DNA from: Rhynchopus euleeides
Lineage: Eukaryota > Euglenozoa > Diplonemea > Diplonemida > Diplonemidae
Assembly: GCA_963210315.1 (NCBI GenBank)
Contig: OY723238.1
Coordinates: 1,302,001-1,366,000, forward strand
Reading direction: 5' to 3'
Length of the DNA stretch: 64,000 nt
A model generated the notes under the pieces. It worked only from the letters and a program-made list of their open reading frames with translations, did not search any database and was not told where the DNA came from. The translations under genes and the position numbers were made by a program. Each line of letters begins with the position of its first letter. The first letter of the stretch is position 1. Below, one piece after another: positions 1-10,461 of this stretch.

Positions 1-2929
1 AGGGTGGGCCACCCCGCTGACGGCCTTCAGCGCAGCCGCAGAAGCCCCCGTGGCGGTGTTCGCCGCGGCCTCGGTGTACATCCCGCCACGGGTCTTCTTC
101 CGCGCCCGCTTCGCCTGGCGCAGCAAACGGCCGTACCTGTAAGGCGATGGAAAGGAATGGTTGTACGACGAATCACACTGAAAACAGGAAATGGTGATAA
201 TGAAGTAGTCTTCTTCGTGACTTGGAAAAGTCATGAAGAAGAGAGGAAGAGAGAATGACAATGAATGAGATAAAAAAAATCTATCGGTTCTGACTCTGCC
301 AGCATATGTTGTTGCGATGTAAAAAAAAAGAACGAAGGGAGGGGAGAAAAAAGGAGGCTGAAGAGCCTGCATACCTTGCGTTGTTGCAGTTGCCATAACC
401 CAACAGGAAGCGGTTCACCTTGCTCTGGGTAATCCCAGACAAGGCAGCAGAAGAGAGGTTGGGGGCCCTCTGCGCCAAGAACGATGCATTCCCAGCCACA
501 CACTCTGCGAGGTCTTGTGTGGAGGGTAGCGAAGGGAGGTCTTCGGGTGATGCCGACGCCATTGCAGCTTCATCGTAGCCGATGAACCTTGCCAATGTGC
601 TCGCAAACCCCTGGATGCAGGGAACCCAGACCTCCGCAAATACATCGTGGTGATCCTTCACCACCTCCAACGCCTCAGCCCGCCCCACCTCCTCCTCACC
701 GTGGCGGGGTTGTCCCCAATGCTTCCGCAGGGCAGGGAAGTCGTTGTCGGCGGAGTCGGCGCTCAGGTCGCGGGCGAGGAGGTGCAGCGGCCTCAGCACA
801 CCCCATCCCGCCTCGAAGTTGACCTCGAGGCGGCCCGTCTCCTCGTTCAACCGCCTGGGCTTGAGGTCGTTGAGGAACCTCAAGTACAGGCTGCCAATGA
901 AATGGCAGGCTGCACAGTAGGCGGCGACGGTGGGGGTCCCCAGAAGAGTGAGGATCTCTGTCGCAGTCGGGGTGAACCGCTCCTCTCTCACCATCTCCAG
1001 GATGGAGGCGGAGAACTTGAGGAGGCGGGAGCACTGCTGAGGACGGGCATGCCACTTCGACCCCCGCTCACGGGCAAACCCCAGGCCCCGGGGGTAGCGC
1101 ATGTCAAGTGCTTTCCCAAGCTCAGCATCCACGAAAATGACCCCGGCGGTTGACCGGCCGTTTGTCGGGTCGAGGACTGCAAGTACGCTGGCAACGTTGG
1201 CTGCCGGGTCGACCCGATGAGACATCATCAAGGCCTTCCCCGCCGTCTGCACTGCGTACTTCAGTGCGCCTCCAACCTTATGGTGCATGCACCGTAGGTG
1301 GACGATGGCGCCCCCCGCGTCCCTGGTCGCCTTCGCCTCCGTGCTAGCATGGTCGCTCAGGGTGGCGTTGCTAATACGGAGCTTGTGGGCGGAGACTATG
1401 CGGCGGACCGCCTGCAGGTTGGAGGTCTTCCCTGCAGCCTTCCCGTTCTTCAGGGGGAGGGCGGAGGCGCAGGCCCCGCGTACGCGATTCTCGTCTGCAG
1501 CGACGTGGGCGGTGACAACGTGCAGCGAGACACTACTCCGGCCCAAGGAGGAGGTGGCATCGTGGGCGAGGGAGAGGGTGGCCTTCTGCCGGTCTTTGCC
1601 TAGGCCCCCTCCGCCGGTCTGCGTCCTCGCGACATCCTCCAAGAAGACGGCGAAGGAAGCCGCTCCGCTCGGGATCTCGAATTCGCGGAGCGTCCAGCGA
1701 GAGGGGATCGGCATCTCCACCCCATCGCTCAGGAGCTTGATGATGTCGCGCAGCACCCTGCGCGACGACTCCTGACCGATGCCAGCCATCCGCAACTCCA
1801 ACAGCGCCCGCAGCACCTTCATGGGGTAGGGCTCGGTGCAGGACTTCCGGCCCGTCACCCCACGAAGAACAATGTCCCCCTTGCGCCCGAGAACCTCGTG
1901 CGCAGCAGCCAACTCCTCCGTCAGCTGCGCAATGCGGTCCTTCGCCCTCAGCAAGGCCTTCTGCAAAGCCTTGACCTGCAAGACCCGCTCGGGGAGGGTC
2001 TTGGAGGGGCGCCCCACGGGGGCCGGCGGAGGCGTGCCCTGTCCGACGAAGTGGAGGCTGCACGGCCGTCCCGGCACTGCATTTCCGATGCAGTACTTCT
2101 TCTTCATCCCCCGGGTATCACTACCCTTCTCGTGAGGATGCAGAGCAGAAGACATGCAGTCGGCGTTCTCCTTCACCAGGGAGAAGAGGGCGGTGTCCGA
2201 CACCTTCGCACCTGCGGGCAAGAGGGAGCGCAGGAGAGTCAGGTACTCGGCGCTGCTGATGCAGCACCACCCCTCACCAGCAGCCACAGCGTCACGCAAC
2301 GCGTCCATCGCAGTCGCAACGGGGGAGTCGGTGTTGGCGTGGGAGGCGGAGTCAACGGGGCAGGCGGAGTCGGCGAGGTCGGCGAGGTCATCGAGGCTGG
2401 CGAGGTCGGCAGGGTCACTGCACACAGAAGAACCAATGTCGACATCGTCGGCGGGACTCGTCGGAGACGTCGGTGGGAGCGCGGCAGGCAGAGGTTTCGG
2501 CGGCACGGGAGTCGGTGACGGAGGCGCCTCAGGCTCATCAGGCTCGTCGTTGCCAGCAGCAGCAGGACCCCGCGTGACCGCCGAGATCACGCTCTGCGAG
2601 ACGGGATCCGCATCCTCGGGGTGGGGGAGGAGCGCCGCCTGATCAGCGAGATCATCGGGCTCACCCAGAGGAGCGATCAGGACATCGTCGGGGAAGCAGC
2701 GGCCCGGGGACGAAGCAGTCAACTGCCGGATTGCCTCTTCGGAGGAGAGGGGATTGGGCCGACGGATATCTGCCAAGCAATACATCTTCTGCACGCCGTT
2801 TGAGGTCCGGCTCGTTACGGGTTTCGGCCATCCTGCGTTGCGGAGAAGCGCACCCGCGACCTTCCCCGTAGTCTCGTCTGGGATACCCTGCAGCTTGCAC
2901 GCTTCCGCGAAGGTAACCAAGCCGGACAT
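1..2929 (-). CDS. Large hypothetical protein, possibly transposase-like, two exons, open at window edge
   Basis: The reading frame starts at ATG 2929 and runs to a candidate splice donor at 374/373 (exon 1, 375-2929, 851 codons plus 2 nt). It continues in a second exon, 136 to 1, with no stop, so at least 897 residues are visible. Without splicing it ends at 281 in a Ser/Phe-rich low-complexity tail, which favours the intron. The N-terminus has two similar short blocks ending KMYCLADI and KKYCIGNAV (possible paired DNA-binding units) separated by an acidic, Pro-rich linker. A coiled-coil-like stretch (LQKALLRAKDRIAQLTEEL) follows. Then come two Asp-bearing segments, LSLAHDATSSLG and NATLSDHASTEA, followed by HLRCMHHKVG; this spacing recalls an RNase H-fold transposase core, but I cannot assign a family. 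Exon 2 has a basic cluster (KRARKKTR). It could be a host gene or a domesticated or active transposase. The ORF is secure; the function is a guess. Confidence 0.6.
137..374 (-). other. Candidate GT-AG spliceosomal intron (238 bp)
   Basis: Minus-strand donor AG|GTATGC at 375/374 and acceptor CCTTACAG|GTACGG at 138-137/136, preceded by a pyrimidine-rich tract. Joining the exons keeps the frame and replaces a low-complexity tail by a basic, alanine-rich sequence open to the window edge. The interior is A/T-rich, unlike the flanking exons. Predicted from sequence only. Confidence 0.6.
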
Positions 2930-3099
2930 TATCAGAAGCTGTGGAACGTGCCAGTGCCTGCAGTGGGTTAGTGCTGTGTGAGCAACGTAGGTGCAGCAAA
3001 GTTAAAGTTAAGCAGTCTGCTGAGGGGTCCGCACACAACATCTGGGAGGCACGCAGAGTGACCGAGAGTGGAGGGGGCAAGGGGAGACACCGTTCTGTT

Positions 3100-4246
3100 T
3101 CGGTTACAATCGGTTACATGCCAAGAACAATCGGTTACAATCGGTTACATGCCAAGAACGATCGGTTACAATCGGTTACATGCCAAGAACAATCGGTTAC
3201 AATCGGTTACAATCGGTTACAATCGGTTACATGACGAGGGCAATCGGTTACAATCGGTTACATGCCAAGAACAATCAGTTACAATCGGTTACATGCCAAG
3301 AACGATCGGTTACAATCGGTTACATGACGAGAACAATCGGTTACAATCGGTTACATGCCGAGAACAATCGGTTACAATCGGTTACATGCCAAGAACGATC
3401 GGTTACAATCGGTTACATGACGAGAACAATCGGTTACAATCGGTTACATGCCGAGAACAATCGGTTACAATCGGTTACATGCCAAGAACGATCGGTTACA
3501 ATCGGTTACATGCCGAGAACAATCGGTTACAATCGGTTACATGCCGAGAACAATCGGTTACAATCGGTTACAGGCCAAGAACAATCGGTTACAATCGGTT
3601 ACATGCCGAGAACAATCAGTTACAATCGGTTACATGCCAAGAACGATCGGTTACAATCGGTTACATGACGAGGACAATCGGTGACAATCGGTTACATGCC
3701 AAGAACAATCGGTTACAATCGGTTACAGGCCAAGAACAATCGGTTACAATCGGTTACATGCCGAGAACAATCAGTTACAATCGGTTACATGCCAAGAACG
3801 ATCGGTTACAATCGGTTACATGACGAGGACAATCGGTTACAATCGGTTACATGCCAAGAACGATCGGTTACAATCGGTTACATGACGAGGACAATCGGTG
3901 ACAATCGGTTACATGCCAAGAACAATCGGTTACAATCGGTTACAGGCCAAGAACGATCGGTTACAATCGGTTACATGACGAGGACAATCGGTTACAATCG
4001 GTTACATGCCAAGAACGATCGGTTACAATCGGTTACATGACGAGGACAATCGGTGACAATCGGTTACATGCCAAGAACAATCGGTTACAATCGGTTACAT
4101 GACGAGGACAATCGGTTACAGTCGGTTACATGACGAGGACAATCGGTTACAATCGGATACATGCCAAGAACAATCGGTTACAATCGGTTACAATCGGTTA
4201 CATGCCGAGAACAATCGGTTACAGTCGGTGACCTACCGAGAACAAT
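3100..4246. repeat. 31-bp minisatellite, about 37 units
   Basis: Each unit is two AATCGGTTAC decamers plus an 11-bp variable spacer (ATGCCAAGAAC, ATGACGAGAAC, ATGCCGAGAAC, AGGCCAAGAAC, ATGACGAGGAC). A few units carry a third decamer. Because 31 is not a multiple of 3, translation cycles through all frames, and all three plus frames stay open for long stretches. I see no start context and treat these as non-coding. Confidence 0.95.
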
Positions 4247-4260
4247 CTCGCATCCTGGAG

Positions 4261-4752
4261 CAACCTATTGGCAGACCGTCCACAACCGTCTACAGACGAA
4301 AAAGAGACGTACCGTCCCCATCGTGACCAACTGGGGGTGTTTTTTGGGTGTGGACGGTCCGCCCGCAGCCTAGCAACCTCCAGTAACCTCTTGGCAGACC
4401 GTCCACAGCCGTCCACAACCATCCACAGCCATCCACAGCCGTCCACAACCGTCCACAGGTGAAAAAGTGCCAGAACACCCCAATATTGACCACCTGGGGG
4501 TGATTTTTGGGTGTGGACGGTCTGCCTGAGGCCGTAGAATGCGAAAAAACCGATTTTGGTACTCTATTGGCCTGTGGTGGCCCGTAGAAATGGAGTGTTT
4601 GCGATTTTGAGCCATTTTCCTAAGGAAACTGGCCCAGTTGGCTGGAAAATGTGAATTTTTGAATTTAAAATGCAACATCGAGCATTTAGAGAGTGTGGAC
4701 GGTTGTGGACGGTCGTCCCGGACCGATTTGGGACCACTTTTGGTATAGGGTC
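4261..4752. repeat. CCGTCCACA minisatellite plus dispersed repeat (copy 1)
   Basis: Clustered CCGTCCACAA/CCGTCCACAG words are followed by about 310 bp of unique-looking sequence. That part recurs in the same orientation at about 31,720-32,021 with a few substitutions. No coding potential recognised. Confidence 0.85.
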
Positions 4753-4817
4753 GAAAAGACAATGCGATTTTAAAAAAAATAATTTTTTAGACAGCCAGGT
4801 CAGCAGGCTATGCCTCC

Positions 4818-5013
4818 TCTACGTTCAACTGACATTTGTCACTCAACTGACATTTGTCATCTAACTGACATTTCCCATCAAACTGACATTTCCTATTCAA
4901 CTGACATTTGACATTCAACTGACATTTGCCTTCCAACTGACATTTCCGAGAATCCAAAAAACGCTATGTACAGGACGGCCAAAGGGCAAAAACACGAAAA
5001 AACGTGTTTTAAC
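4818..5013. repeat. About 18-bp CAACTGACATTT minisatellite with hairpin flank
   Basis: About seven CAACTGACATTT-type units, then a flank containing CACGAAAAAACGTG. An inverted, shorter version of the same block lies at about 47,152-47,290. Confidence 0.85.
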
Positions 5014-5072
5014 GCATTTGGCGAGGGTGCGACAGGGTGCGACAGGGTCTCAGACCCCCCCAGGACCCATAT

Positions 5073-6032
5073 GGGGGTATGGAAAAGTCGGTGAAAAAAA
5101 AATGAGAAAAAATGAGAAAAAATCGGCCGAAATTTGCTGTTTTTCGCTTAAAAAAGAGTGTGGGGAGTTGGGTCCAGTTTAGCAAAGTGAGCATTTTTTT
5201 CGAAAATTGAAAAATTGGGGACACCAAAAGTCCCCAAACAAGTCTTCGACTTGGCGCGCAGAGTGATTTTTTTTGGTGAAAAAATGCCCCAAAAATTGTC
5301 GGGTCAAAAGTTGCTGTTGAAGACGGTGCAAGATCTCTGCAGGCTGGGTGGGCGCTACGCTGACGGACAACGACAAGCCGGAGGCTGCGACTGTGAAGAA
5401 TCCAAAGAACGGCCCGGGTCCTCCTCGAGATGGCGGTGCTGGCCCCTGTTCCCACCGGTGTGACACGGGGCATTCCGGGACGCGATAGCGCTGCTGCACG
5501 GATGCCAACGAGGAGGGCCACTCCGAACCCTGAACACCCCGCCAGACCTGCTTGTTACATCACAAACAGCAGACCCAGAGTGGAGTGCCTCGCCCCGGTA
5601 AACTCAAACCCTGCCAGATTGACGAGGCCACCACCTCCTGGCACTGCCTGCCCGTGCACGACAGGAACGGGTGACCTGCAGGTCGTCGTGAGCAGGACCA
5701 TGGCAAACCACTCGAACCTGTGTGGGGTACGGCTGCTACCGCAACTCGTCATGTGCGGTGTGCAGCGGGTGCGGGTGCGCCACGACCGGGTGGTGCGTAC
5801 TCCTCCAGGAGAAGTGGGCGAGCTCATTCCCGCAAACGCCTGAGTCGGGGATGAACTACCTCCTTCAAAAAGCATCGGAGCACATTGGTGGTCGTGGCGT
5901 CAGGGAAACCGACCGTCCTGATGAGAATACGGTAAGTGATGAGAGGATGTCGGCGCCGTTTGCCCACGTCGTCAACTGTGGGGAGAGTCTGTCGGAGGCG
6001 AGGCGGGGAGGGCCGCGACACAACACGGGAAC
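5073..6032. repeat. 960-bp block, inverted copy at 29,631-30,590
   Basis: Coordinates of matching features sum to 35,663 throughout, so the two copies have no net indels. The 5' part (about 5,155-5,290) also occurs at 13,485-13,625. The block contains a LINE relic (separate entry). Confidence 0.9.
5330..5845 (+). pseudogene. Relic of OTU tail and zinc finger from a LINE
   Basis: Fragments in shifting frames match the C-terminal part of the LINE protein encoded at 19,833-22,356. FRDAIALLHG corresponds to its FRGAVALLHV, NEEGHSEP to NEEGHYEP around the OTU His, and GTGDLQVVV to GAGDLQVVV. A Cys-rich run (CYRNSSCAVCSGCGC) stands where the zinc finger is. Several stops and frameshifts make it non-functional as a LINE ORF. 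Confidence 0.7.
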
Positions 6033-6529
6033 CGGGTCGCAATTGAAAAAGGGGGACCGGTTCGCGTGTGGAGGGGGGGTGCGGGGGGGAGGCCCGGCAG
6101 GCCAAAGGACCGATGCGCCACAAACCCGCGACCGACGCACCAGACATGTGTGGGAAGGGGGGGTGCGGGGGGGAACAGGATCCCAGACAACAGGACAGAC
6201 CAGCCAGGACCTCAGCTGCACGAGTCTTTGTCACGTGGGCTTGACATCAGGTAAAAGGCCATTGCTACCAACCTGAGAGCAGATAGTGGCCTGGTCTCGG
6301 TGACAGCACACGGAAGACTTGCTCTCAACGCGGCATGCGGGTCACAGAAGTCAGAGCGTGGAGGCAGGGTGACGCGTCATGAAAGAGGACAAAGAGGTGT
6401 GGGAGGGAGGAGGCGAGCACAAAAGGGCGTCGGCTACCGCACGCCCTTTGGCCGCAGCCGACGACCGACCGTACCGGCCCCCGGCCGGGAGGGAGGTGGG
6501 AGGTGGGGGGGGGGGGGGGGGCGGGGGGC
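6033..6529. other. No gene; G-rich low-complexity DNA with a dispersed inverted repeat
   Basis: Two G-rich direct repeats (about 6,060-6,100 and 6,155-6,180) and a long G tract near 6,505-6,521. The stretch 6,405-6,503 recurs inverted at about 12,062-12,165. No credible ORF. Confidence 0.6.
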
Positions 6530-6550
6530 GTGGGGGGCGGAGCCCCCCAC
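6530..6550. other. Perfect GC hairpin, GGA triloop
   Basis: GTGGGGGGC and GCCCCCCAC arms (9 bp each) around GGA. One of a family of triloop hairpins at block boundaries in this window. Confidence 0.85.
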
Positions 6551-6572
6551 ATGCACGACGCGCTGGCAGAAA

Positions 6573-6868
6573 TCTCCTGAACCGGTTTGAAAACAGTAAC
6601 CGGTTCCTTGGGAACCGGTTTGGGAACCGGTTGAAATCACAACGGCAAACCGGTTACTGACAAATCCGAACCGGTTGAGGACAGGTTCAGAACCGGCTGG
6701 GACCGGTTCTGAAACTGGCAAAAACCGGTTCGTGAACCGGTTTGCAGGAACCGGTTTCAGAACCGGTTCACGAACCGGTTCCGGAACCGGTTCGTGAACC
6801 GGTTTCAGAACCGGTTCTCGAACCGGTTCTGGAACCGGTTCCAGAACCGGTTCTGAAACCGGTTCCCC
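6573..6868. repeat. AACCGGTT palindrome cluster (copy 1)
   Basis: Many AACCGGTT palindromes are separated by short variable spacers, so almost any pair can form a stem-loop. A related cluster lies at 9,083-9,345. Confidence 0.9.
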
Positions 6869-7296
6869 CAGTCCTGACCGGATTTCTATAGGGGGACCCT
6901 TTCGAATTTTTTTTCGGGGGGGTAAATTGAACGTTTTTGGCCATTTGAAGCCACTGCGACCATTCCCGGGCCTCGGAAATCAGATTCTTGCCCCTCAAAT
7001 GCGGTACCGGTCCGGACGAAAATCCGGACCGGAACCGCAGGTACCGCATGCAGAAACTGGCAGAAACCGGTTCGCGAACCGGTAGAACCGGTTTGCCCAG
7101 AACCGGTTCACGCAGTCCTGACTGGATTTCTATAGGGGGACCCTTTCGAATTTTTTTCCGGGGGGTAAATTGAACGTTTTTGGCCATTTGAAGCCACTGC
7201 GACCATTCCCGGGCCTCGGAAATCAGATTCTTGCCCCTCAAATGCGGTACCGGTCCGGACGAAAATCCGGACCGGAACCGCAGGTACCGCATGCAG
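6869..7296. repeat. Two direct ~185-bp repeats
   Basis: 6,869-7,053 and 7,112-7,296 are nearly identical and are separated by an AACCGGTT-rich spacer. Each ends with an internal inverted repeat around GGTCCGGACGAAAATCCGGACC.. (stem GGTCCGGA/TCCGGACC). Confidence 0.9.
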
Positions 7297-9082
7297 CCGC
7301 CCCAGCGCCGCCCTCCCCACCCCCCTCCCCAGCCTGTCCCAGAAGAGGTCGCTTTTCCCATTGGTGCCTGCCTATGTATTGCCTCTGTTGTGCCTGCGCC
7401 TGTGCCTCCCTGCCCTGTATTTTTTTACCCTCACGGGTATCACGATACAGGGCAGTCCACCCCCTCCCCCCAAAAATCGTTCGCATCATCTTGGCGCCCA
7501 TTCCTTCCACTTTCTGGATGTGTTTGGTATTTCCGAACGGAATTTTCCAGCGTCAAGACTGATACCTCGCCGTTTTAGAGTCAGTCACTTCTACCGCCGC
7601 TGCGATTTGCGATACGGTAGTTGTGCAGAAATGCTAACATTTAATTTGCTCTGTGGAACCTGGACTGCACCTTCTGGGCTGTGAGTCTGTAGATAGTTGG
7701 ACAGTTGCGGAACCCATTCTTTGTGTGCCTCCGACTTGAGGAGCTGTCGACTTCAGAACCAAGGTTCAGAACGAAGATGACGACCTGCTGTGAGCTGCAA
7801 ACCTTCTTGACACACCTACCGTACCTGCATTACACTCGTGGTAATTCCATACCCCTGGAAACAGGAGACCACCGTCTGTTCACAGATGGTCTTGAGCGTG
7901 GTAGCCATCTTTGCTATGGAGTCACGATTAAGTCTTTGTGGTCACGTGGGCCCATGAGCAGCGGATACACTTGGAGTGGAGGGAGGGGGTGCGGTTCTGG
8001 AAAAGCGGGTCTGAATCTGGTCAAGGACGACTGAGGGCTTCAGTTCGAGTTTAATGTGGGTCCAAGGGTACACAGGAGATCACTGCTTGCATATTCAACC
8101 TGCTTGTCATCCTCTGGTTACTGTTCAACGGCTCGAACTCCTCGACTTTCCTTGGCTGACTGAAATGAAACAATACGTATGCTGCTATTGTGTTGTTCCC
8201 CTGACAGAGGAACACAAGGGAAGGGTACTGCAGCTGTCCACGAAGTGGCTCGACGTAGCCACCTCACGCTGCCTAGAGGGTCGGTTCAGGTTGAAGCAGA
8301 GCAATTAAGTGTTAGGGGGATGCCTTTGGTCAAGGCCTTTTCTAAAAAAAATTGACCCACGGCGCCTGTGTTGTAGCTCGGTCTACGCCAGGTTCCACAC
8401 CCCGTCATCGCAAAACGTACACATACACAGAGGCAGGCCTCTGTGGTACGGGAGCATGATGGGAGGAAATTTTGCCTTTTGGTCAAAAAGGCGCCTTTTT
8501 AGAATAAATTGACCCGCAGGGTGGCTGAGTCTTATCAGACAGGCCGACCTATGTTGATCAATGGAACCACACAACCTGTTCAACCTGCAAACCACCCGGG
8601 GTGGCGGCTGAGTCCTCACCCCTGCCGTAGCATGAGATAAGCCGACGTCGACCTCCGCTCCGGTCTCTCAACAACGGTCGTCACCAGTTGAACCGCGTCT
8701 GGGAAAGCCTGATCTTTGGATCTGGCCTCCCTGTTGTCACTGTGATTCGAAGAACTGTGGGGTTCAGAACCAAGGATGAGGAACTGCTGTGAGCTGCACA
8801 CTCTCTTGACACACCTGCACGTATCTGCGTTACACTCGTGGGAAACCCGAACCCTGTATTTATACAGGAGACTTCCATCTGGGACAGTTTCTGTTCCAGA
8901 TGAGCTTTGACAGTGGTAGCCATCTTTGCTATGGAGCCATCGTCATTGCTATCGTCGTCACTCGGACCCATGAGCAGCGGATACAATTGGTGTGGAAGTA
9001 GAGGGTGCGGTTCTGGATCAGTAGGTCTGAATCTGACACTGGGACTGAAACCCATAGGTCTGAGATGACTCAGTGCGGGTCA
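7297..9082. other. No gene recognised; two diverged direct repeats
   Basis: About 7,750-8,035 and 8,755-9,033 are diverged copies sharing GTGGTAGCCATCTTTGCTAT and a CCCATGAGCAGCGGATACA segment. A shorter shared motif around AATTGACCC occurs near 8,350 and 8,508. ORFs are short and differ between the copies, so I see no protein here. Confidence 0.6.
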
Positions 9083-9345
9083 GGTCCGTATACCGGTCCA
9101 CCGACCGGTACACGGCCAACCGGTCGGGACCCACTTTGCCCGGTTCGCAAATGTCGGTTCTGGAACCGGTTCGGGCGGAACCGGTTCACCGGCGGAACCG
9201 GTTTACCGGTGAACCGGTTCGGCGGAACCGGTTCACCGGTGAACCGGTTCGTCCGAACCGGTTCTGGAACCGGTTCCACCGAACCGGTTCGCCGGTGAAC
9301 CGGTTCCGCCGAACCGGTTCCAGAACCGGTTCAGCCCGTGCCAGC
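9083..9345. repeat. AACCGGTT palindrome cluster (copy 2)
   Basis: Dense AACCGGTT/ACCGGT palindromes of the same type as at 6,573-6,868, ending next to a GAA-triloop hairpin, much as the first cluster abuts a GGA hairpin. Confidence 0.9.
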
Positions 9346-9361
9346 GCGTCGTGTGGGGGGT

Positions 9362-9382
9362 CCGGGGGGCGAAGCCCCCCGG
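9362..9382. other. Perfect GC hairpin, GAA triloop
   Basis: CCGGGGGGC and GCCCCCCGG arms around GAA. The region 9,383-9,800 after it holds no gene, only a long G tract near 9,690-9,712. Confidence 0.85.
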
Positions 9383-9804
9383 AAATTTTTTTTTGAACGA
9401 TTTTGAACGATTTTTGGCCGTGCTCGTAGCATTCCCCGTTGAGGGGGTCGCTATTTCGTGTTCTCCTGGCCGCACGGAGGCATTGCCTTACGTCGCCTCT
9501 TCCTCTTTTCCTTTGGTGGTGTGTTGGTCTGGCACAGAGGGCGGGACCGTGCTGATATGCACAGTGACGACTCTCCCTTTTGTTTTGTGCCCGCCTCCAC
9601 CGAGATTCGGCTGATGCCTCTCAGACTGGGGGCGGGCGGTCGCCGACGCTGACGCGCCTGGCGGCCTGTGGAAAGTGACGTGGGGCTGGGATGGGGGGGG
9701 GGGGGGGGGGTGCTGGGGGGTCGGGCCGAAGCCCTTGTTCTCTGATGATGTTATTTGGTTCACGCGTTCAGGTAGTCTTCAGTCTCAGGTAGTTTTTTCG
9801 GCCA

Positions 9805-10222
9805 AAAAAATTTTTTTTTCGACATGTCGAAAATCCGGCCACCCTGGGGCAGCAGCCTGGACTGGTGGCCACCCCAACCAAAAAAAATCGAAAAAAAATC
9901 CGAAAAAAATCCGAAAAATATCGGTGTGGCACCCCAGAGGGCCCGATTTTCGGTTTAGTCGGCCGAAAAAAAAAAATTTTTTTTCGGCCAAAATTTTTTT
10001 TTTTCGACATGTCGAAAATCCGGGAGGGGCAGCAGCCTGGACTGGTGGCCACCCCAACCAAAAAAAATCTGGGAGCAGCCGGGAGGGGCAGCAGCCTGGA
10101 CTGGTGGCCACCCCAACCAAAAAAAATCGAAAAAAAATCCGAAAAATATCGGTGTGGCACCCCAGAGGGCCCGATTTTCGGTTTAGTCGGCCGAAAAAAA
10201 AAATTTTTTTTTCGGCCAAAAA
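9805..10222. repeat. ~180-bp satellite, about 2.3 units
   Basis: Landmarks are the palindrome CGACATGTCG, GGCAGCAGCCTGGACTGGTG, poly-A/GAAAAAAATCC runs, ATATCGGTGTGGCACCCC, and a TCGGCCGAAA(n)T(n)CGGCC foldback. The full array is at 14,191-15,075; single or partial units are at about 16,255-16,365, 19,430-19,525 and 29,552-29,631. Confidence 0.9.
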
Positions 10223-10241
10223 TAGCTATTTATTGTACTGA

Positions 10242-10451
10242 AATAATCTTCACATTATTTTACGCGGAGGGGGGCCTGCTACATAAAGTAACATTATTTT
10301 ACGCGAGCGAAGCGAGCGTAAAATTGAAGTCATGTTGCCGAGCGAAGCGAGGCGACATGTGGAAGTCACCTTAACGAGCGAAGCGAGTTGAGGTGTGATT
10401 ACTTTATGTAGTAGCAGGCCCCCCTCCGCGTAAAATAATGTGAAGATTATT
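10242..10451. mobile_element. Foldback (MITE-like) element with ~48-bp inverted ends and three internal hairpins
   Basis: Ends 10,242-10,289 and 10,400-10,451 are near-perfect inverted repeats (AATAATCTTCACATTATT...). Inside are three different stems at 10,297-10,323, 10,331-10,359 and 10,367-10,395, all capped by the same GAGCGAAGCGA. No ORF. Mobility is inferred from the terminal inverted repeats only. Confidence 0.7.
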
Positions 10452-10461
10452 TTTTGTGCAA

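Noticed and set aside
3068..3823. 251-codon ORF of RLQSVTIGYNRLH-type repeats
   Set aside because: By-product of the 31-bp minisatellite; all three frames are open.
3100..4246. CRISPR-like appearance of a regular short repeat with variable spacer
   Set aside because: Spacers are a handful of near-identical 11-mers, no cas genes, eukaryotic context.
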